From the NCBI RefSeq assembly GCF_015207285.1, contig NZ_JADEXD010000068.1, positions 1 through 32,454 on the forward strand: DNA of 32,454 nucleotides, given 5' to 3'. Shown here one piece after another: positions 24,627-31,930 of the stretch (the stretch's first letter is position 1; every line of letters starts with the position of its first letter). Source of the stretch: Tychonema sp. LEGE 07203. Its GTDB lineage: Bacteria; Cyanobacteriota; Cyanobacteriia; Cyanobacteriales; Microcoleaceae. The notes beneath the pieces were generated by a model. The model was not told the origin of the DNA. It saw only the letters and a program-made list of their open reading frames with translations, and searched no databases. The position numbers and the translations under genes are program-made.

Positions 24627-24976
24627 TTAGTATTCATTAATTGTAGGGTGCGGAGCTATCAAAAATCCCTAAATTAAGATTGCAATCTCACATATCCGCA
24701 CCTTATAAAATAGATTGATTCGGACAAGCGAAATTCTAGCTGAGATTGTCTTTTGGGTGGGGGCAGGTTTACAAGATCATTTGTTTTTGCTATAAATTGT
24801 CTGTGAACCCGGCCCTACAAACCACAAAATTATTAACCAATCAATTCAGAAAAACAACATTCCAAAATTTTGTTGGGTGGGGTTCACCAACACCTACAAA
24901 AAAAGACCCAAAATCTCATAAACCCGCCCCAAACCAATATTCCTATCAAGATTTTAGGAAAAAAAAGGAGAAAACC
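24627..24976. other. feoB-feoC spacer
   Basis: No gene is supported. It holds an inverted repeat GGTGCGGA/TCCGCACC (about 24649-24704) with an inner GATTGCAATC palindrome, then a GT-rich stretch. An open reading through it in the feoC frame gives proline/lysine-poor, unnatural sequence, so feoC is not extended into it. AAAGGAG ends six bases before the feoC ATG. Confidence 0.55.
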
Positions 24977-25243
24977 ATGATTTTAAGCGACATCCAACAG
25001 TTTATTGCTGACAACAAAAGAGCTTCTCTCGCCGATTTAAAACTCCATTTCCGCATGGAGGGCGATGCTTTGCGCGCAATGCTCAACCGCCTCATTCGTA
25101 AAGGCCGCATCAGTAAAATGGCAGAGGCGAAAAAGTGCGGCGGATGTCACAGTTGCAACGAGGATTCTACCGAGATTTATGTGTGGGTAAGTCCCGATAA
25201 ATCAGCACCTGTAGAGGAGCCAGTTTCTGCAAATTGCCATTAA
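24977..25243 (+). CDS. feoC: FeoC-like winged-helix protein with Cys cluster
   Basis: An 88-residue protein. Residues 1-50 form a winged-helix domain (LSDIQQFIADNKRASLADLK, ALRAMLNRLIRKGRISKM). It is followed by CGGCHSC (C54, C57, C60), and C87 is near the end. FeoC proteins of enterobacteria have this winged helix plus a cysteine loop that can bind an iron-sulfur cluster and protect or regulate FeoB. The ATG at 24977 is set by AAAAGGAG just upstream. It lies 350 bases after feoB, so it may be transcribed with it or separately. Direct control of feo transcription versus post-translational action on FeoB cannot be decided here. Confidence 0.85.
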   Translation: MILSDIQQFIADNKRASLADLKLHFRMEGDALRAMLNRLIRKGRISKMAEAKKCGGCHSCNEDSTEIYVWVSPDKSAPVEEPVSANCH

Positions 25244-25550
25244 TTTAATTAATTAGAGATTTTAGAAAGAACTATGACAATGGGAGCATCTGGTGTTTTA
25301 CAAGAAGCATTTTTTTATTATAGTGCGATCGCTTCCAGAACTCGCGTATTGTACAACTCGCGATCGGGACGCTCGCACTATATTCGATCGACTTTTGAAG
25401 TCTCGCACTGCAAAAGCTGCTTGATTTTCAACTTCCTTACGCACTCCTGTTTCGAGATCGATATTTCGTTAAATTTGGGAAATTAGGCAAGTAGATTGCT
25501 TTTCAGACCAAAATCTGTTAATAACTTTGATTGATGGTAGCGATACACCC
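25244..25550. other. Spacer between feoC and the IsiC-like gene
   Basis: A convergent spacer between feoC (plus) and the hydrolase (minus). It holds an inverted repeat (25319-25382) and several HIP1-like sites. A 70-residue open frame (25274-25486) overlaps these palindromes and does not look like protein, so I do not call it. Confidence 0.55.
25319..25382. repeat. Inverted repeat with HIP1 sites
   Basis: TATAGTGCGA (25319-25328) and TCGCACTATA (25373-25382) are perfect inverted repeats. Inside are GCGATCGC and two copies of AACTCGCG. This may be a bidirectional stem-loop ending feoC and the facing hydrolase transcripts. Confidence 0.55.
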
Positions 25551-26288
25551 TTAATATCTAAAATCTAAAACCGGTTGGCGACTGTGTAGAGATAGCCAAA
25601 AATTCAATATTTCTTCCCCGACTTGTTCTGGATAGAAGTGATGGAAAAAATGCCGCCCGTCTGGACATTCCCAAAAGCGATCGCCTTTTTTAAGAAATTT
25701 AAACCAGCGGCGCATCACAATAGGAGATACCACAAAATCAGTTTTGCTGCTGCAGATCAACAAAGGTACTTCTACACCCTCATCGCGGGAATTATTCATC
25801 CTAAATAAGGAGTGAGGACAAGGAGAACAGGCTAAGTCATCCTCAAAATATGGTATGTATTTTTGACTGAAAATTTGATTTTGGAATCCCAGCATATCGC
25901 ACACCATTTGACTCAAAACTTGTTTGCTACTCCAGGGAAAAGCTGAAAGATGGGTGTAGTAATGTGCTTGCCAATTAACAGCAGATGGCAAACCGACAGC
26001 TAAAAGCCCCAAAGAACTAACTTTGTGAGGATAGCGGCGTGCATACATTAAACCGACTAACCCGCTGGTACTGTGGCCGATGAGATGAATTGGGCGATCG
26101 CGCATTGTTAAAAAATCGTGCAACAGCTCAACAGCCATATCCAAAGAGCAACCTTCGTCTTCAGTTTGTTGGTATTCCCATATTTGCACGGGTACAGAAT
26201 CGTTTAAATAGGAAAGCAAAGAGCGATCGAAACATTGCAAGCTCGGACTTACACTTAACCAAAGCACATCATCTGAACTAAATTTCAT
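25551..26288 (-). CDS. IsiC-like alpha/beta hydrolase
   Basis: A 245-residue serine hydrolase: nucleophile S73 in HLIGHSTSGLVGLMYARRYP, acid in CSSKTDFVVSP, and histidine in CPDGRHFFHHFYPEQ. The nucleophile elbow is GHSTSG rather than the plain GxSxG. It lies downstream of flavodoxin isiB in the same direction. In several cyanobacteria an alpha/beta hydrolase called IsiC follows isiAB in the iron-stress operon; I base the IsiC-like label on that position and fold. The 269-base gap to isiB, filled by a repeat, means shared transcription is not certain. The substrate is unknown. Confidence 0.7.
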   Translation of the reverse strand: MKFSSDDVLWLSVSPSLQCFDRSLLSYLNDSVPVQIWEYQQTEDEGCSLDMAVELLHDFLTMRDRPIHLIGHSTSGLVGLMYARRYPHKVSSLGLLAVGLPSAVNWQAHYYTHLSAFPWSSKQVLSQMVCDMLGFQNQIFSQKYIPYFEDDLACSPCPHSLFRMNNSRDEGVEVPLLICSSKTDFVVSPIVMRRWFKFLKKGDRFWECPDGRHFFHHFYPEQVGEEILNFWLSLHSRQPVLDFRY

Positions 26289-26319
26289 CTATTTTAAGTT
26301 GGAGATAGAGTTATATCAA

Positions 26320-26446
26320 TTCCGGTTGTACCCGAATGACTGTTGACTGTTGACTGTTGGCTGTTGACTGTTGACTGTTGACTGTTGACTGTTGACTGTT
26401 GACTGTTGACTGTTGACTCGATTTTATTATTCCGATGCAACCGGAA
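26320..26446. repeat. TGTTGAC heptamer array inside an inverted repeat
   Basis: Eleven seven-base units (26341-26417; TGTTGAC, one TGTTGGC). The array is flanked by TTCCGGTTG (26320-26328) and CAACCGGAA (26438-26446), whose pairing continues imperfectly for about 20 bases. It looks as if the heptamers expanded within the loop of a palindromic element. It separates isiB from the IsiC-like gene. Confidence 0.75.
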
Positions 26447-26484
26447 ACGATATTATTTATTACTTAACCGTAACGTTTAAAAGC

Positions 26485-26545
26485 AGGGTGCGCCGCAGCG
26501 CACCTTACTAATTATTTAGGGTGTGCCGCAGCCCGCCTTACCGCT
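26485..26545. terminator. REP-like stem-loops downstream of isiB
   Basis: GGTGCGC (26487-26493) pairs with GCGCACC (26498-26504) around CGCA. A related decayed copy, GGGTGTGCCGCAGCCCGCC, follows near 26520. They lie between the isiB stop and the heptamer array, where a 3' stem-loop would sit. The T-run is weak, so a dispersed palindrome is equally likely. Confidence 0.45.
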
Positions 26546-26557
26546 ACTACTACCAGT

Positions 26558-27070
26558 CTACAACCCAAATTCTTTCTTGAGTTGAGATACCCAAGATTTA
26601 ATCCGCGATTCTGTCAAATCAGATTGATTGTCTTCATCAATAGCAAGACCCAAAAATTTGCCATTGACTACAGCTTTAGATTCATTAAAATCATAGCCTT
26701 CTGTTGGCCATTGACCGACTGTTTCACCGCCTTGTTCCGAGATTTTTTCAGCCAAAATCCCCATTGCATCCATAAAATTATCCGGGTAGCCTTCTTGATC
26801 GCCAGTTCCCAGATAAGCTACTTTTTTGCCGCTAAAATCAATATCGTCGAGTTCAGGAAAAAAACCTTCCCAATCGCTTTGCAGTTCGCCGATATTCCAA
26901 GTCGGACAAGCGATAATCAGACATTCGTATTCGTCAAAGTCATCATTATCAATGCTACCGATTTCGTGAAGAGTCACGATATCGCCGCCAAATTCATCTC
27001 GAACCATTTCAGCGATCGACTCAGTTTTACCAGTTGTAGTTCCGTAGAACAGACCAATTGCTTTTGACAT
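26558..27070 (-). CDS. isiB: Flavodoxin IsiB
   Basis: Flavodoxin is the FMN electron carrier that replaces ferredoxin at photosystem I when iron is scarce. The 170-residue long-chain form is complete. The phosphate loop is GLFYGTTTGKTESIAEMV, and the FMN-binding segments are IIACPTWNIGELQSDWEGFF (Trp side) and VAYLGTGDQEGYPDNFMDAM (Tyr side). The segment GYDFNESKAVVNGKFLGLAI is the long-chain insertion. In many cyanobacteria isiB follows isiA (CP43'); here there is no isiA. Instead a zinc-ribbon gene ends two bases upstream and a cupin gene precedes that. Iron (Fur) control is expected from the family, not read from a site. Confidence 0.96.
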   Translation of the reverse strand: MSKAIGLFYGTTTGKTESIAEMVRDEFGGDIVTLHEIGSIDNDDFDEYECLIIACPTWNIGELQSDWEGFFPELDDIDFSGKKVAYLGTGDQEGYPDNFMDAMGILAEKISEQGGETVGQWPTEGYDFNESKAVVNGKFLGLAIDEDNQSDLTESRIKSWVSQLKKEFGL

Positions 27071-27072
27071 TT

Positions 27073-27228
27073 TTACTCCGAATGTGAAATTTGATAGTGC
27101 TTGAGAATTCTTTTTTTTGAGTCAGGATTTGGCATTTCCTGCCTGCAATTGAGACAAAAACAGTAGACACGGTTGTGGCGAACCTGAGAAATAAGAGAGT
27201 CAAGGCAGCAAGGACACTGTTTTTTCAT
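27073..27228 (-). CDS. 51-residue zinc-ribbon protein
   Basis: A very short gene, ATG 27228 to TAA 27073. It reads MKKQCPCCLDSLISQVRHNR then VYCFCLNCRQEMPNPDSKK, ending YQISHSE. Two Cys pairs (CPCC and CFCLNC), about 16 residues apart, form a small zinc ribbon. I recall similar tiny cyanobacterial proteins (CPCC...WYC..C..EMP). There are two bases to isiB and four bases to the end of the cupin gene upstream, so the three are almost surely co-transcribed. Zinc, rather than an iron-sulfur cluster, is inferred from the ribbon spacing; an iron-sensing role would be attractive but is unproven. Confidence 0.75.
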   Translation of the reverse strand: MKKQCPCCLDSLISQVRHNRVYCFCLNCRQEMPNPDSKKRILKHYQISHSE

Positions 27229-27232
27229 CTGC

Positions 27233-27559
27233 TTAAAGTTGAAAATTCATCAACCAAGCTGATTCGCTCAAATCGGGGTTTGGTTCGCAGTCAATTAGTA
27301 ACAAATTCAGCATCGTTTGTACTTTTAGAGTGCGCGGAATGCCTGCGGGTACAAATACAAATACTCCGGGTTTTAGAGTGACTGTTCGATCGCCCACCGC
27401 GAGAGTCCCCACTCCTTCTAAAACCGCGAGGGTTACATCTTTGGAGTTATCGAGGTCGGGTATTTCGGAATTTTTACCCAAACTCATCAGTTTCTGGTTG
27501 TCGGCGGGTTGTCCGTCGCTGATTCGCGAGGCTGATGCGGAAACTATTGCTGCTGTCAC
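27233..27559 (-). CDS. Small cupin-fold protein
   Basis: A 108-residue single-domain cupin: VTLAVLEGVGTLAVGDRTVT, LKPGVFVFVPAGIPRTLKV. Cupin motif 1 lacks the usual His-x-His and Glu, and motif 2 has Arg (PAGIPRTL) where His normally sits, so a metal-dependent enzyme is unlikely; a binding or regulatory role is more natural. It starts at GTG 27559 with CTGGAGGTCA just upstream, a good ribosome site. It is the first gene of the tight set cupin, zinc ribbon, isiB. Its AT-rich upstream region contains TTGACA near 27640 on the minus strand. Confidence 0.75.
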   Translation of the reverse strand: MTAAIVSASASRISDGQPADNQKLMSLGKNSEIPDLDNSKDVTLAVLEGVGTLAVGDRTVTLKPGVFVFVPAGIPRTLKVQTMLNLLLIDCEPNPDLSESAWLMNFQL

Positions 27560-27704
27560 GGTGATTGACCTCCAGGTACTCTTAACTTCCGGCAGTTATT
27601 GCAATTAATATTCAATAAGCTACCATGCAATTTAGATAAATTGTCAATAATTTTATATTAAGATTTGTTACAAAAATTGATCGATTTAGATATACGGGCA
27701 GAAA

Positions 27705-27729
27705 GCCCAGCCTGATGTTCAGGCTGGGC
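27705..27729. terminator. Strong stem-loop between UbiG-like and cupin genes
   Basis: A perfect 11-bp stem, GCCCAGCCTGA/TCAGGCTGGGC, with a 3-base loop. On the minus strand it is followed by TTTCTGCCCG, a short T-rich run, so it could end the UbiG-like transcript before the cupin promoter. It may also be a dispersed REP. Confidence 0.55.
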
Positions 27730-27894
27730 GGTAATTTTGGGCGGCTGGAGTTCGGGGGGCGATCGCACCCGCCGCCAAATAATTGGCAATTATTTTCAGT
27801 TAATTGTGAAAAATCATCAGTTATCACCAGCAGCTAACTAATAACTGATGATTATAGCCTTTCTGTGCTCTCATATGAGGTGCTAGGAGTGGGC

Positions 27895-27962
27895 ATAGGC
27901 CAAACCGGGCAGAGGGCAAACCGGGCATAGGGCATAGGCCTCCGTGGGCATAGGGCATAAGA
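27895..27962. repeat. GGGCATA repeat cluster
   Basis: Several copies of GGGCATA and the variant GGGCAGA/GGGCAAA, partly in seven-base register, with two AAACCGGGCA blocks. A decayed STRR. Confidence 0.6.
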
Positions 27963-27992
27963 CATACCTCACAATGCGTGAGAACCGCTATA

Positions 27993-28041
27993 ATAACCAA
28001 TAACTAATAACCAATAACCAATAACTGATGACTGATGACTA
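27993..28041. repeat. ATAACCA heptamer array ending in a stop codon
   Basis: Seven units in register: ATAACCA, ATAACTA, two ATAACCA, ATAACTG, ATGACTG and ATGACTA. The last three bases (CTA, 28039-28041) are the reverse complement of the TAG that ends the UbiG-like gene. Confidence 0.85.
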
Positions 28042-28890
28042 ATTATTCTTCGCCCCTACGCCAACATACATAATCGACGTATCCTCATTGATTTGGATTT
28101 TAAACAACCCAGACTTTTTGTAATCAATATAGTTGGCGAAATTAACTGTTAAAAGTTGAGCCGCTTGTTTGAAAACTGCCCCCGAAGGAAATAGTTGCTT
28201 TCCACTTGTAAAATTCCCCCAAAAACCGTGCATCTGAGCTAAAACAGAACCCATTTCTCCAAACATATCAAAACCTTTAATTTCAATATTCCCAAAACCC
28301 GTATCTCGCATTACCGCGGACAGTTCCTCCGGGGTAATAAACTTTTCCCAATCGTGAACGCCTCGCCTAATTTCTTGCAAAATATTTTCCATCAACCCAA
28401 TCATCACAACTTGCGAGGAAAAAGTTCGGTTGATGGTATCAAAAAAGAAAAGTCCTCCGGGTTTGAGAATTCGGTGAACCTCTGACACAACTTGTTTGTA
28501 ATCGGCAACGTGTTCTAAAACATCCACGCAAATTACCACATCGAAGGTATTGTCGTCGTAGGGCATATTTTCGGCAAAACCTTGTCTGTAGTCAATCTCA
28601 AAACCGCTGGTAACTGCATGATTTTGAGCTGCTACAATGCACTTGTCCGATCGATCTATTCCCGAAACTGCAGCGCCCCTCTCGGCCATAAACTCGCAGG
28701 AAAAACCGCCGCCGCACCCGACATCTAAGGTTTTCAGACCTTGCCAATTAGTCGCGTGTCTGTCGAAAAACTCAAATCTCGGTTTATTTAGATGGTAGAG
28801 AGCATAGATTTTAGCATTTTCGTCCCACCAATTATCAGCATTTTCGTCGTAAAATTCTAGATCGTTTTTTACTTCTGTTTTTGTCGGCAC
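28039..28890 (-). CDS. UbiG-like SAM methyltransferase
   Basis: A 283-residue class I methyltransferase. The SAM site is LKTLDVGCGGGFSCEFMAER, with acidic loop SGIDRSD, NMPYDDNTFDVVICVDVLEH and KPGGLFFFDTINRT. INRTFSSQ and HDWEKFITPEEL are typical of UbiG, the O-methyltransferase of ubiquinone synthesis. Cyanobacteria make plastoquinone and no ubiquinone, so the true substrate here is unknown. The C-terminal 60 residues (LFPSGAVFKQAAQLLTVNFA, IDYKKSGLFKIQ) are longer than UbiG. It is divergent from the GT2 gene, 219 bases away. Its stop codon lies in a heptamer array. Confidence 0.8.
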   Translation of the reverse strand: MPTKTEVKNDLEFYDENADNWWDENAKIYALYHLNKPRFEFFDRHATNWQGLKTLDVGCGGGFSCEFMAERGAAVSGIDRSDKCIVAAQNHAVTSGFEIDYRQGFAENMPYDDNTFDVVICVDVLEHVADYKQVVSEVHRILKPGGLFFFDTINRTFSSQVVMIGLMENILQEIRRGVHDWEKFITPEELSAVMRDTGFGNIEIKGFDMFGEMGSVLAQMHGFWGNFTSGKQLFPSGAVFKQAAQLLTVNFANYIDYKKSGLFKIQINEDTSIMYVGVGAKNN

Positions 28891-29109
28891 GATTTTTTAA
28901 TTCCTGATTGGTAGAAGATACAGCGGGCGTACTTTTTGATATTTTATAGGACTAACAGAAACCCGCTTTTTCTGAAAAATCTGAGTTTCCGCGACGAAAA
29001 AGCAAGTCCAAACCAGTATTGTGAATCGACGCGCGCCAGTTCTATTTTTGGTTAGTTGTGAATCGCCACAATATTTTATTATAATACTTTTGACAGAAAT
29101 TTCAACCAG
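28891..29109. promoter_or_regulatory. Divergent promoter region, UbiG-like and GT2 genes
   Basis: A 219-base gap between two divergent genes, so it should hold both promoters. It contains AGAAACCCGCTTTTTCTG near 28960, a relative of the palindromes inside the MITE-like element at 4064. TATTATAATACTTTTGACA near 29080 is AT-rich and could include a -10 element for the GT2 gene. Confidence 0.4.
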
Positions 29110-29841
29110 ATGGATCGCGTTTCTATTATCATCCCCGCCCTCAACGAAGCGACTTGTCTGGAACGCACCTTGCGCCAACTCAGCATTCTCAATCCTCCCG
29201 CCTGGGAAGTGTTAGTGGTAGACGGCGGCAGTCAAGACGAAACAGCGGCGATCGCACTTTCCTCGATGACGGCAGTTATTTCTAGCAGTACAGCCCGACG
29301 TTCCGCGCAAATGAACCTAGGTGCAGAAACCGCCACCGGCGAAATTTTGTGCTTTCTCCACGCCGATACTTTAGTTCCCGACGACATTGTAGCAGTTATT
29401 CAAAAAACATTGTCCGATCCCGAAATTGTCGGGGGCGGGTTTATCTCGCTAATGACAGGTTTGCAGCAAACAAGATGGGGTTTTTCGCTGCACAATTACC
29501 TAAAAACTTTCTACGCGCCGCTGCTATTTCGACCTCATTTATTTTGCAAAGGATTGCGCTTGCTGTTTGGCGACCAAGTTATTTTTTGCCGCCGTACAGA
29601 TTTTTGGGAATGCGCGGGTTTCGATGCGGCGCTGTCAATTATGGAGGAAGCGGATCTGTGTTTGAAGTTAGTGCGGCGGGGGAGACTGAAGTTAGTCAAT
29701 CGGGTGGTCGAAAGTAGCGATCGGCGAGTGGCGAATTGGGGGGAATTCAAAGCAATTGCTATCTATCTTTCAATAGGTTTTTTGTGGGGTTTTGGCGTTT
29801 CAGCGAGATATCTCAAGCAGTTTTATGAAGACATTCGCTGA
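29110..29841 (+). CDS. GT2 glycosyltransferase, TIGR04283-like
   Basis: A 243-residue GT-A enzyme: RVSIIIPALNEATCLERTLR (nucleotide loop), EVLVVDGGSQDETAAIA (first Asp region), RSAQMNLGAETATGEILCFL followed by HADT (the DxD-like site is HAD), and MEEADLCLKLVRRGR (ED catalytic region). The set RSAQMNLGA, FLHADT, FCRRTDFW is typical of TIGR04283 proteins, annotated as arsenosugar-synthesis glycosyltransferases, though many members occur outside arsenic loci. No arsenic genes are seen here. A C-terminal hydrophobic stretch (AIAIYLSIGFLWGFGVSA) may tether it to the membrane. Confidence 0.85.
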   Translation: MDRVSIIIPALNEATCLERTLRQLSILNPPAWEVLVVDGGSQDETAAIALSSMTAVISSSTARRSAQMNLGAETATGEILCFLHADTLVPDDIVAVIQKTLSDPEIVGGGFISLMTGLQQTRWGFSLHNYLKTFYAPLLFRPHLFCKGLRLLFGDQVIFCRRTDFWECAGFDAALSIMEEADLCLKLVRRGRLKLVNRVVESSDRRVANWGEFKAIAIYLSIGFLWGFGVSARYLKQFYEDIR

Positions 29842-29855
29842 CCGACAAAATCTGC

Positions 29856-30908
29856 TTAAATTCCTAAAATGTACTGGCTGTATTTTTTGGGCAAAACTTT
29901 CTGCAAGATGTAAATAATCGCCAAACAAGCCAACAACGTCCCGGTAACTAAAAAGCCGAGCTTCAGCAGCGGATGTACGGGTTCAATAAACTTATAAAAC
30001 ACTAACAACACATATTGCAAGACTGTCGAATCTAGCAGATATATAGGGAATGAACAAGCAGCCAATATTTTGACTAACCCGGATATCTTACTGGGAAGTG
30101 CGATTTTTTTAGAAAATGCCAGGACTGACAAGACGAATAAAATTGCGTATCCTTGAGAAGATAGTTTGAAAAACGATCGCAGGAACCATCCCTCCGAATT
30201 AACTTCGCCCAGCAGGTAAAATTCCCAAATGCTCGCCAGATAAATCAGGATAGTTGCGCCTAAAATTGGGATTCTTCTGCGTTCGAGAACGGGTTGAATT
30301 TTGTCATAGGTTGCGCCCAAGAACAAACCTGTTGAAAATGGCAAAATCCAACTAAAAATCCAACGCTCCATCAAAGGTAGAGGTATTGATATGTATTTGA
30401 AAACTGCCAAGTAAAAGAATATTGTAAAAATTGTTTGAATTGTCAAACCCAAGAGTAAAATCTTTCTGGGTTCTAAAACTCTTAATTTCACTAGCAGCCA
30501 CCACCAACCGTAGCATTGAATAATTACAACGATGAAGTAATAGGGAGCCTTTACTGAGCCGGTGAGGATATCTCTGAGCAATGAGAGCAAATCAATTTTT
30601 GGGAGCGAGTTCCAACTATTTAAGATGTACAAAGCTACTGACCAAAACAGATAAGGCGGTATAATTCTTGACAGTCGTTTTTTGAATACTTCTGCAGGAT
30701 TATGTTGATTGTCCGTTTTGTTGGTGAGAAAAAAACCGCTCAGCAGTAAAAATGCGGGCACGCAGAACAGTTGCAATGTGTCGATCGCCACAAACAGAAT
30801 TTGGCGATCGCCAAATGCCGAGAATCCAGCATGAATAATCACAACACCGACGATCGCTAAAGCTCGGATCAAATCAAATTCAGCGAACCGATTAGAAGCT
30901 TTTTGCAT
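29856..30908 (-). CDS. Acyltransferase-3 family membrane protein
   Basis: A protein of about 350 residues with roughly ten transmembrane helices. The family start is RFAEFDLIRALAIVGVVIIH, with the Arg and the catalytic-type His of the R-x10-H motif, followed by FAVPAFLLLSGFF-like sequence (FCVPAFLLLSGFFLTNK). Such proteins O-acetylate or acylate surface polysaccharides, peptidoglycan or other exported glycans. I start at ATG 30908 (MQKASNRFAEFD); a longer reading to 30929 adds seven residues that lack a ribosome site. Tail to tail with the GT2 gene, 14 bases apart. Modification of a surface glycan is inferred. Confidence 0.85.
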   Translation of the reverse strand: MQKASNRFAEFDLIRALAIVGVVIIHAGFSAFGDRQILFVAIDTLQLFCVPAFLLLSGFFLTNKTDNQHNPAEVFKKRLSRIIPPYLFWSVALYILNSWNSLPKIDLLSLLRDILTGSVKAPYYFIVVIIQCYGWWWLLVKLRVLEPRKILLLGLTIQTIFTIFFYLAVFKYISIPLPLMERWIFSWILPFSTGLFLGATYDKIQPVLERRRIPILGATILIYLASIWEFYLLGEVNSEGWFLRSFFKLSSQGYAILFVLSVLAFSKKIALPSKISGLVKILAACSFPIYLLDSTVLQYVLLVFYKFIEPVHPLLKLGFLVTGTLLACLAIIYILQKVLPKKYSQYILGI

Positions 30909-31243
30909 GGTAAAAAGTAGATGCCACAAATTAGGGTCAAATCAAAAGTTTTCTGTCTTACGGGCTTTAACTCTAGCAGAAAATATTATTTTTGCTCCTA
31001 TATTCACAAAACTTATACCAATTCACAAAAATCTTGCTACAATCCTCAATCTGATACCAATGATTAAATTTTTCACATTCACAGAGTGGGGAGTCGGACA
31101 GTCCACCGTGTCGTTTCTCTAGGACTCGATCGCCCGATTTTGCGCCAAGTCTGCCGGAAAGGGCAATGGCGTTGTTTTACCACTGGGACGATCGCCCACA
31201 AACTCCGAAAATTACCGATAAGTCGCCGGTCAAAAGCAGTTAG
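30909..31243. other. Intergenic region before the DivIVA-like gene end
   Basis: No supported gene. The right half (31086-31240) reads open on the plus strand as a basic 52-residue peptide from GTG 31086 and also in a second frame, but neither has a ribosome site or recognisable motif. Two HIP1-like sites are present. Confidence 0.45.
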
Positions 31244-31930
31244 CTAACCGTTGGTGTGGTGGATGTGGGATGCAGAAACATTATCCAACCGATCGCGCCC
31301 GTTGCGGATCACGCGCAGCATATCGCTGAGCTTGTGCTCGATATTATCTAGCACTTGGTCAGCATAATCGTCGGCTCCGTTTTGAATTTCCTCGCATTCA
31401 GCCATCGCCCTGACTCTCATATCTTCCAATTCCTCTTGAGCCTGGTAGCGAATTTGTTCGACTTCCGCCAGCGTCGCCTGCTGAATTGCCTCGCAGTCGA
31501 GCAAAACTTGCTGTCGCAACTGATCTGCTTCTATCTTCGCCTGCTGGAGCAGGCCCATATCGTTTAAAAGTTCTGCCGCTCGCTGTTCTGCTGCTTCTAT
31601 CACTTCTTGAGCGTAGAGTTGAGCTTCTTCAAGCAGATCGTCTTTGTGCCGAATGATTATCTCGGCTTCTGCAAAGGCGATCGGCAAATTTAGCCTCACC
31701 AAGTCTAACTGATCGAGCAACTGTTCTTCATCAATCAGAGTGCGCCTGGTCAGAGGAATGCGCGGACTGTCGAGAACAATTTCCTCAAGCCGGTTCAATT
31801 CCCGCTGGATGTCTACTCCGGCGGTGTGGGTGGGTTCTCCGAAGGCGGCTGTGTTCTGAGGTGATTCATTCTCAGTGCGGAGGCCGTTAATGTCGGGTTC
31901 GATGCGATTTGGTTCCTGCTGGCGTAACAT
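31244..31930 (-). CDS. DivIVA-like coiled-coil protein
   Basis: A 228-residue protein. After a variable N-terminus comes [40 protein letters not shown], then a long heptad-rich helix ([36 protein letters not shown]) to [18 protein letters not shown]. It resembles cyanobacterial DivIVA-domain or ATP-synthase-b-like proteins, some of which (Cdv3) act in cell division. It is soluble, with no membrane segment. Its first 39 codons overlap the 3' end of coaD in another frame. If translation begins later, near VDIQREL, the overlap would vanish, but no good start codon is visible there. Confidence 0.7.
   Translation of the reverse strand: MLRQQEPNRIEPDINGLRTENESPQNTAAFGEPTHTAGVDIQRELNRLEEIVLDSPRIPLTRRTLIDEEQLLDQLDLVRLNLPIAFAEAEIIIRHKDDLLEEAQLYAQEVIEAAEQRAAELLNDMGLLQQAKIEADQLRQQVLLDCEAIQQATLAEVEQIRYQAQEELEDMRVRAMAECEEIQNGADDYADQVLDNIEHKLSDMLRVIRNGRDRLDNVSASHIHHTNG

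Larger units (their letters stand above)
27560..28038. other. Intergenic region upstream of the isiB set
   Basis: No gene is seen. On the minus strand the first 120 bases upstream of the cupin contain TTGACA (about 27636-27641) in AT-rich sequence, a possible promoter with a poor -10. Further out lie a strong stem-loop (27705-27729), a heptamer-like GGGCATA cluster (27895-27962) and the ATAACCA array (27993-28041). Confidence 0.6.

Noticed and set aside
24746-24976. N-terminal extension of FeoC
   Set aside because: The open frame is incidental; AAAAGGAG and the FeoC fold place the start at 24977.
25274-25486. 70-residue plus-strand frame after feoC
   Set aside because: It runs through HIP1 palindromes and has unnatural composition.
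31086-31241. Basic 52-residue frame from GTG 31086
   Set aside because: A second frame is equally open here and there is no ribosome site or known motif; left as unassigned.
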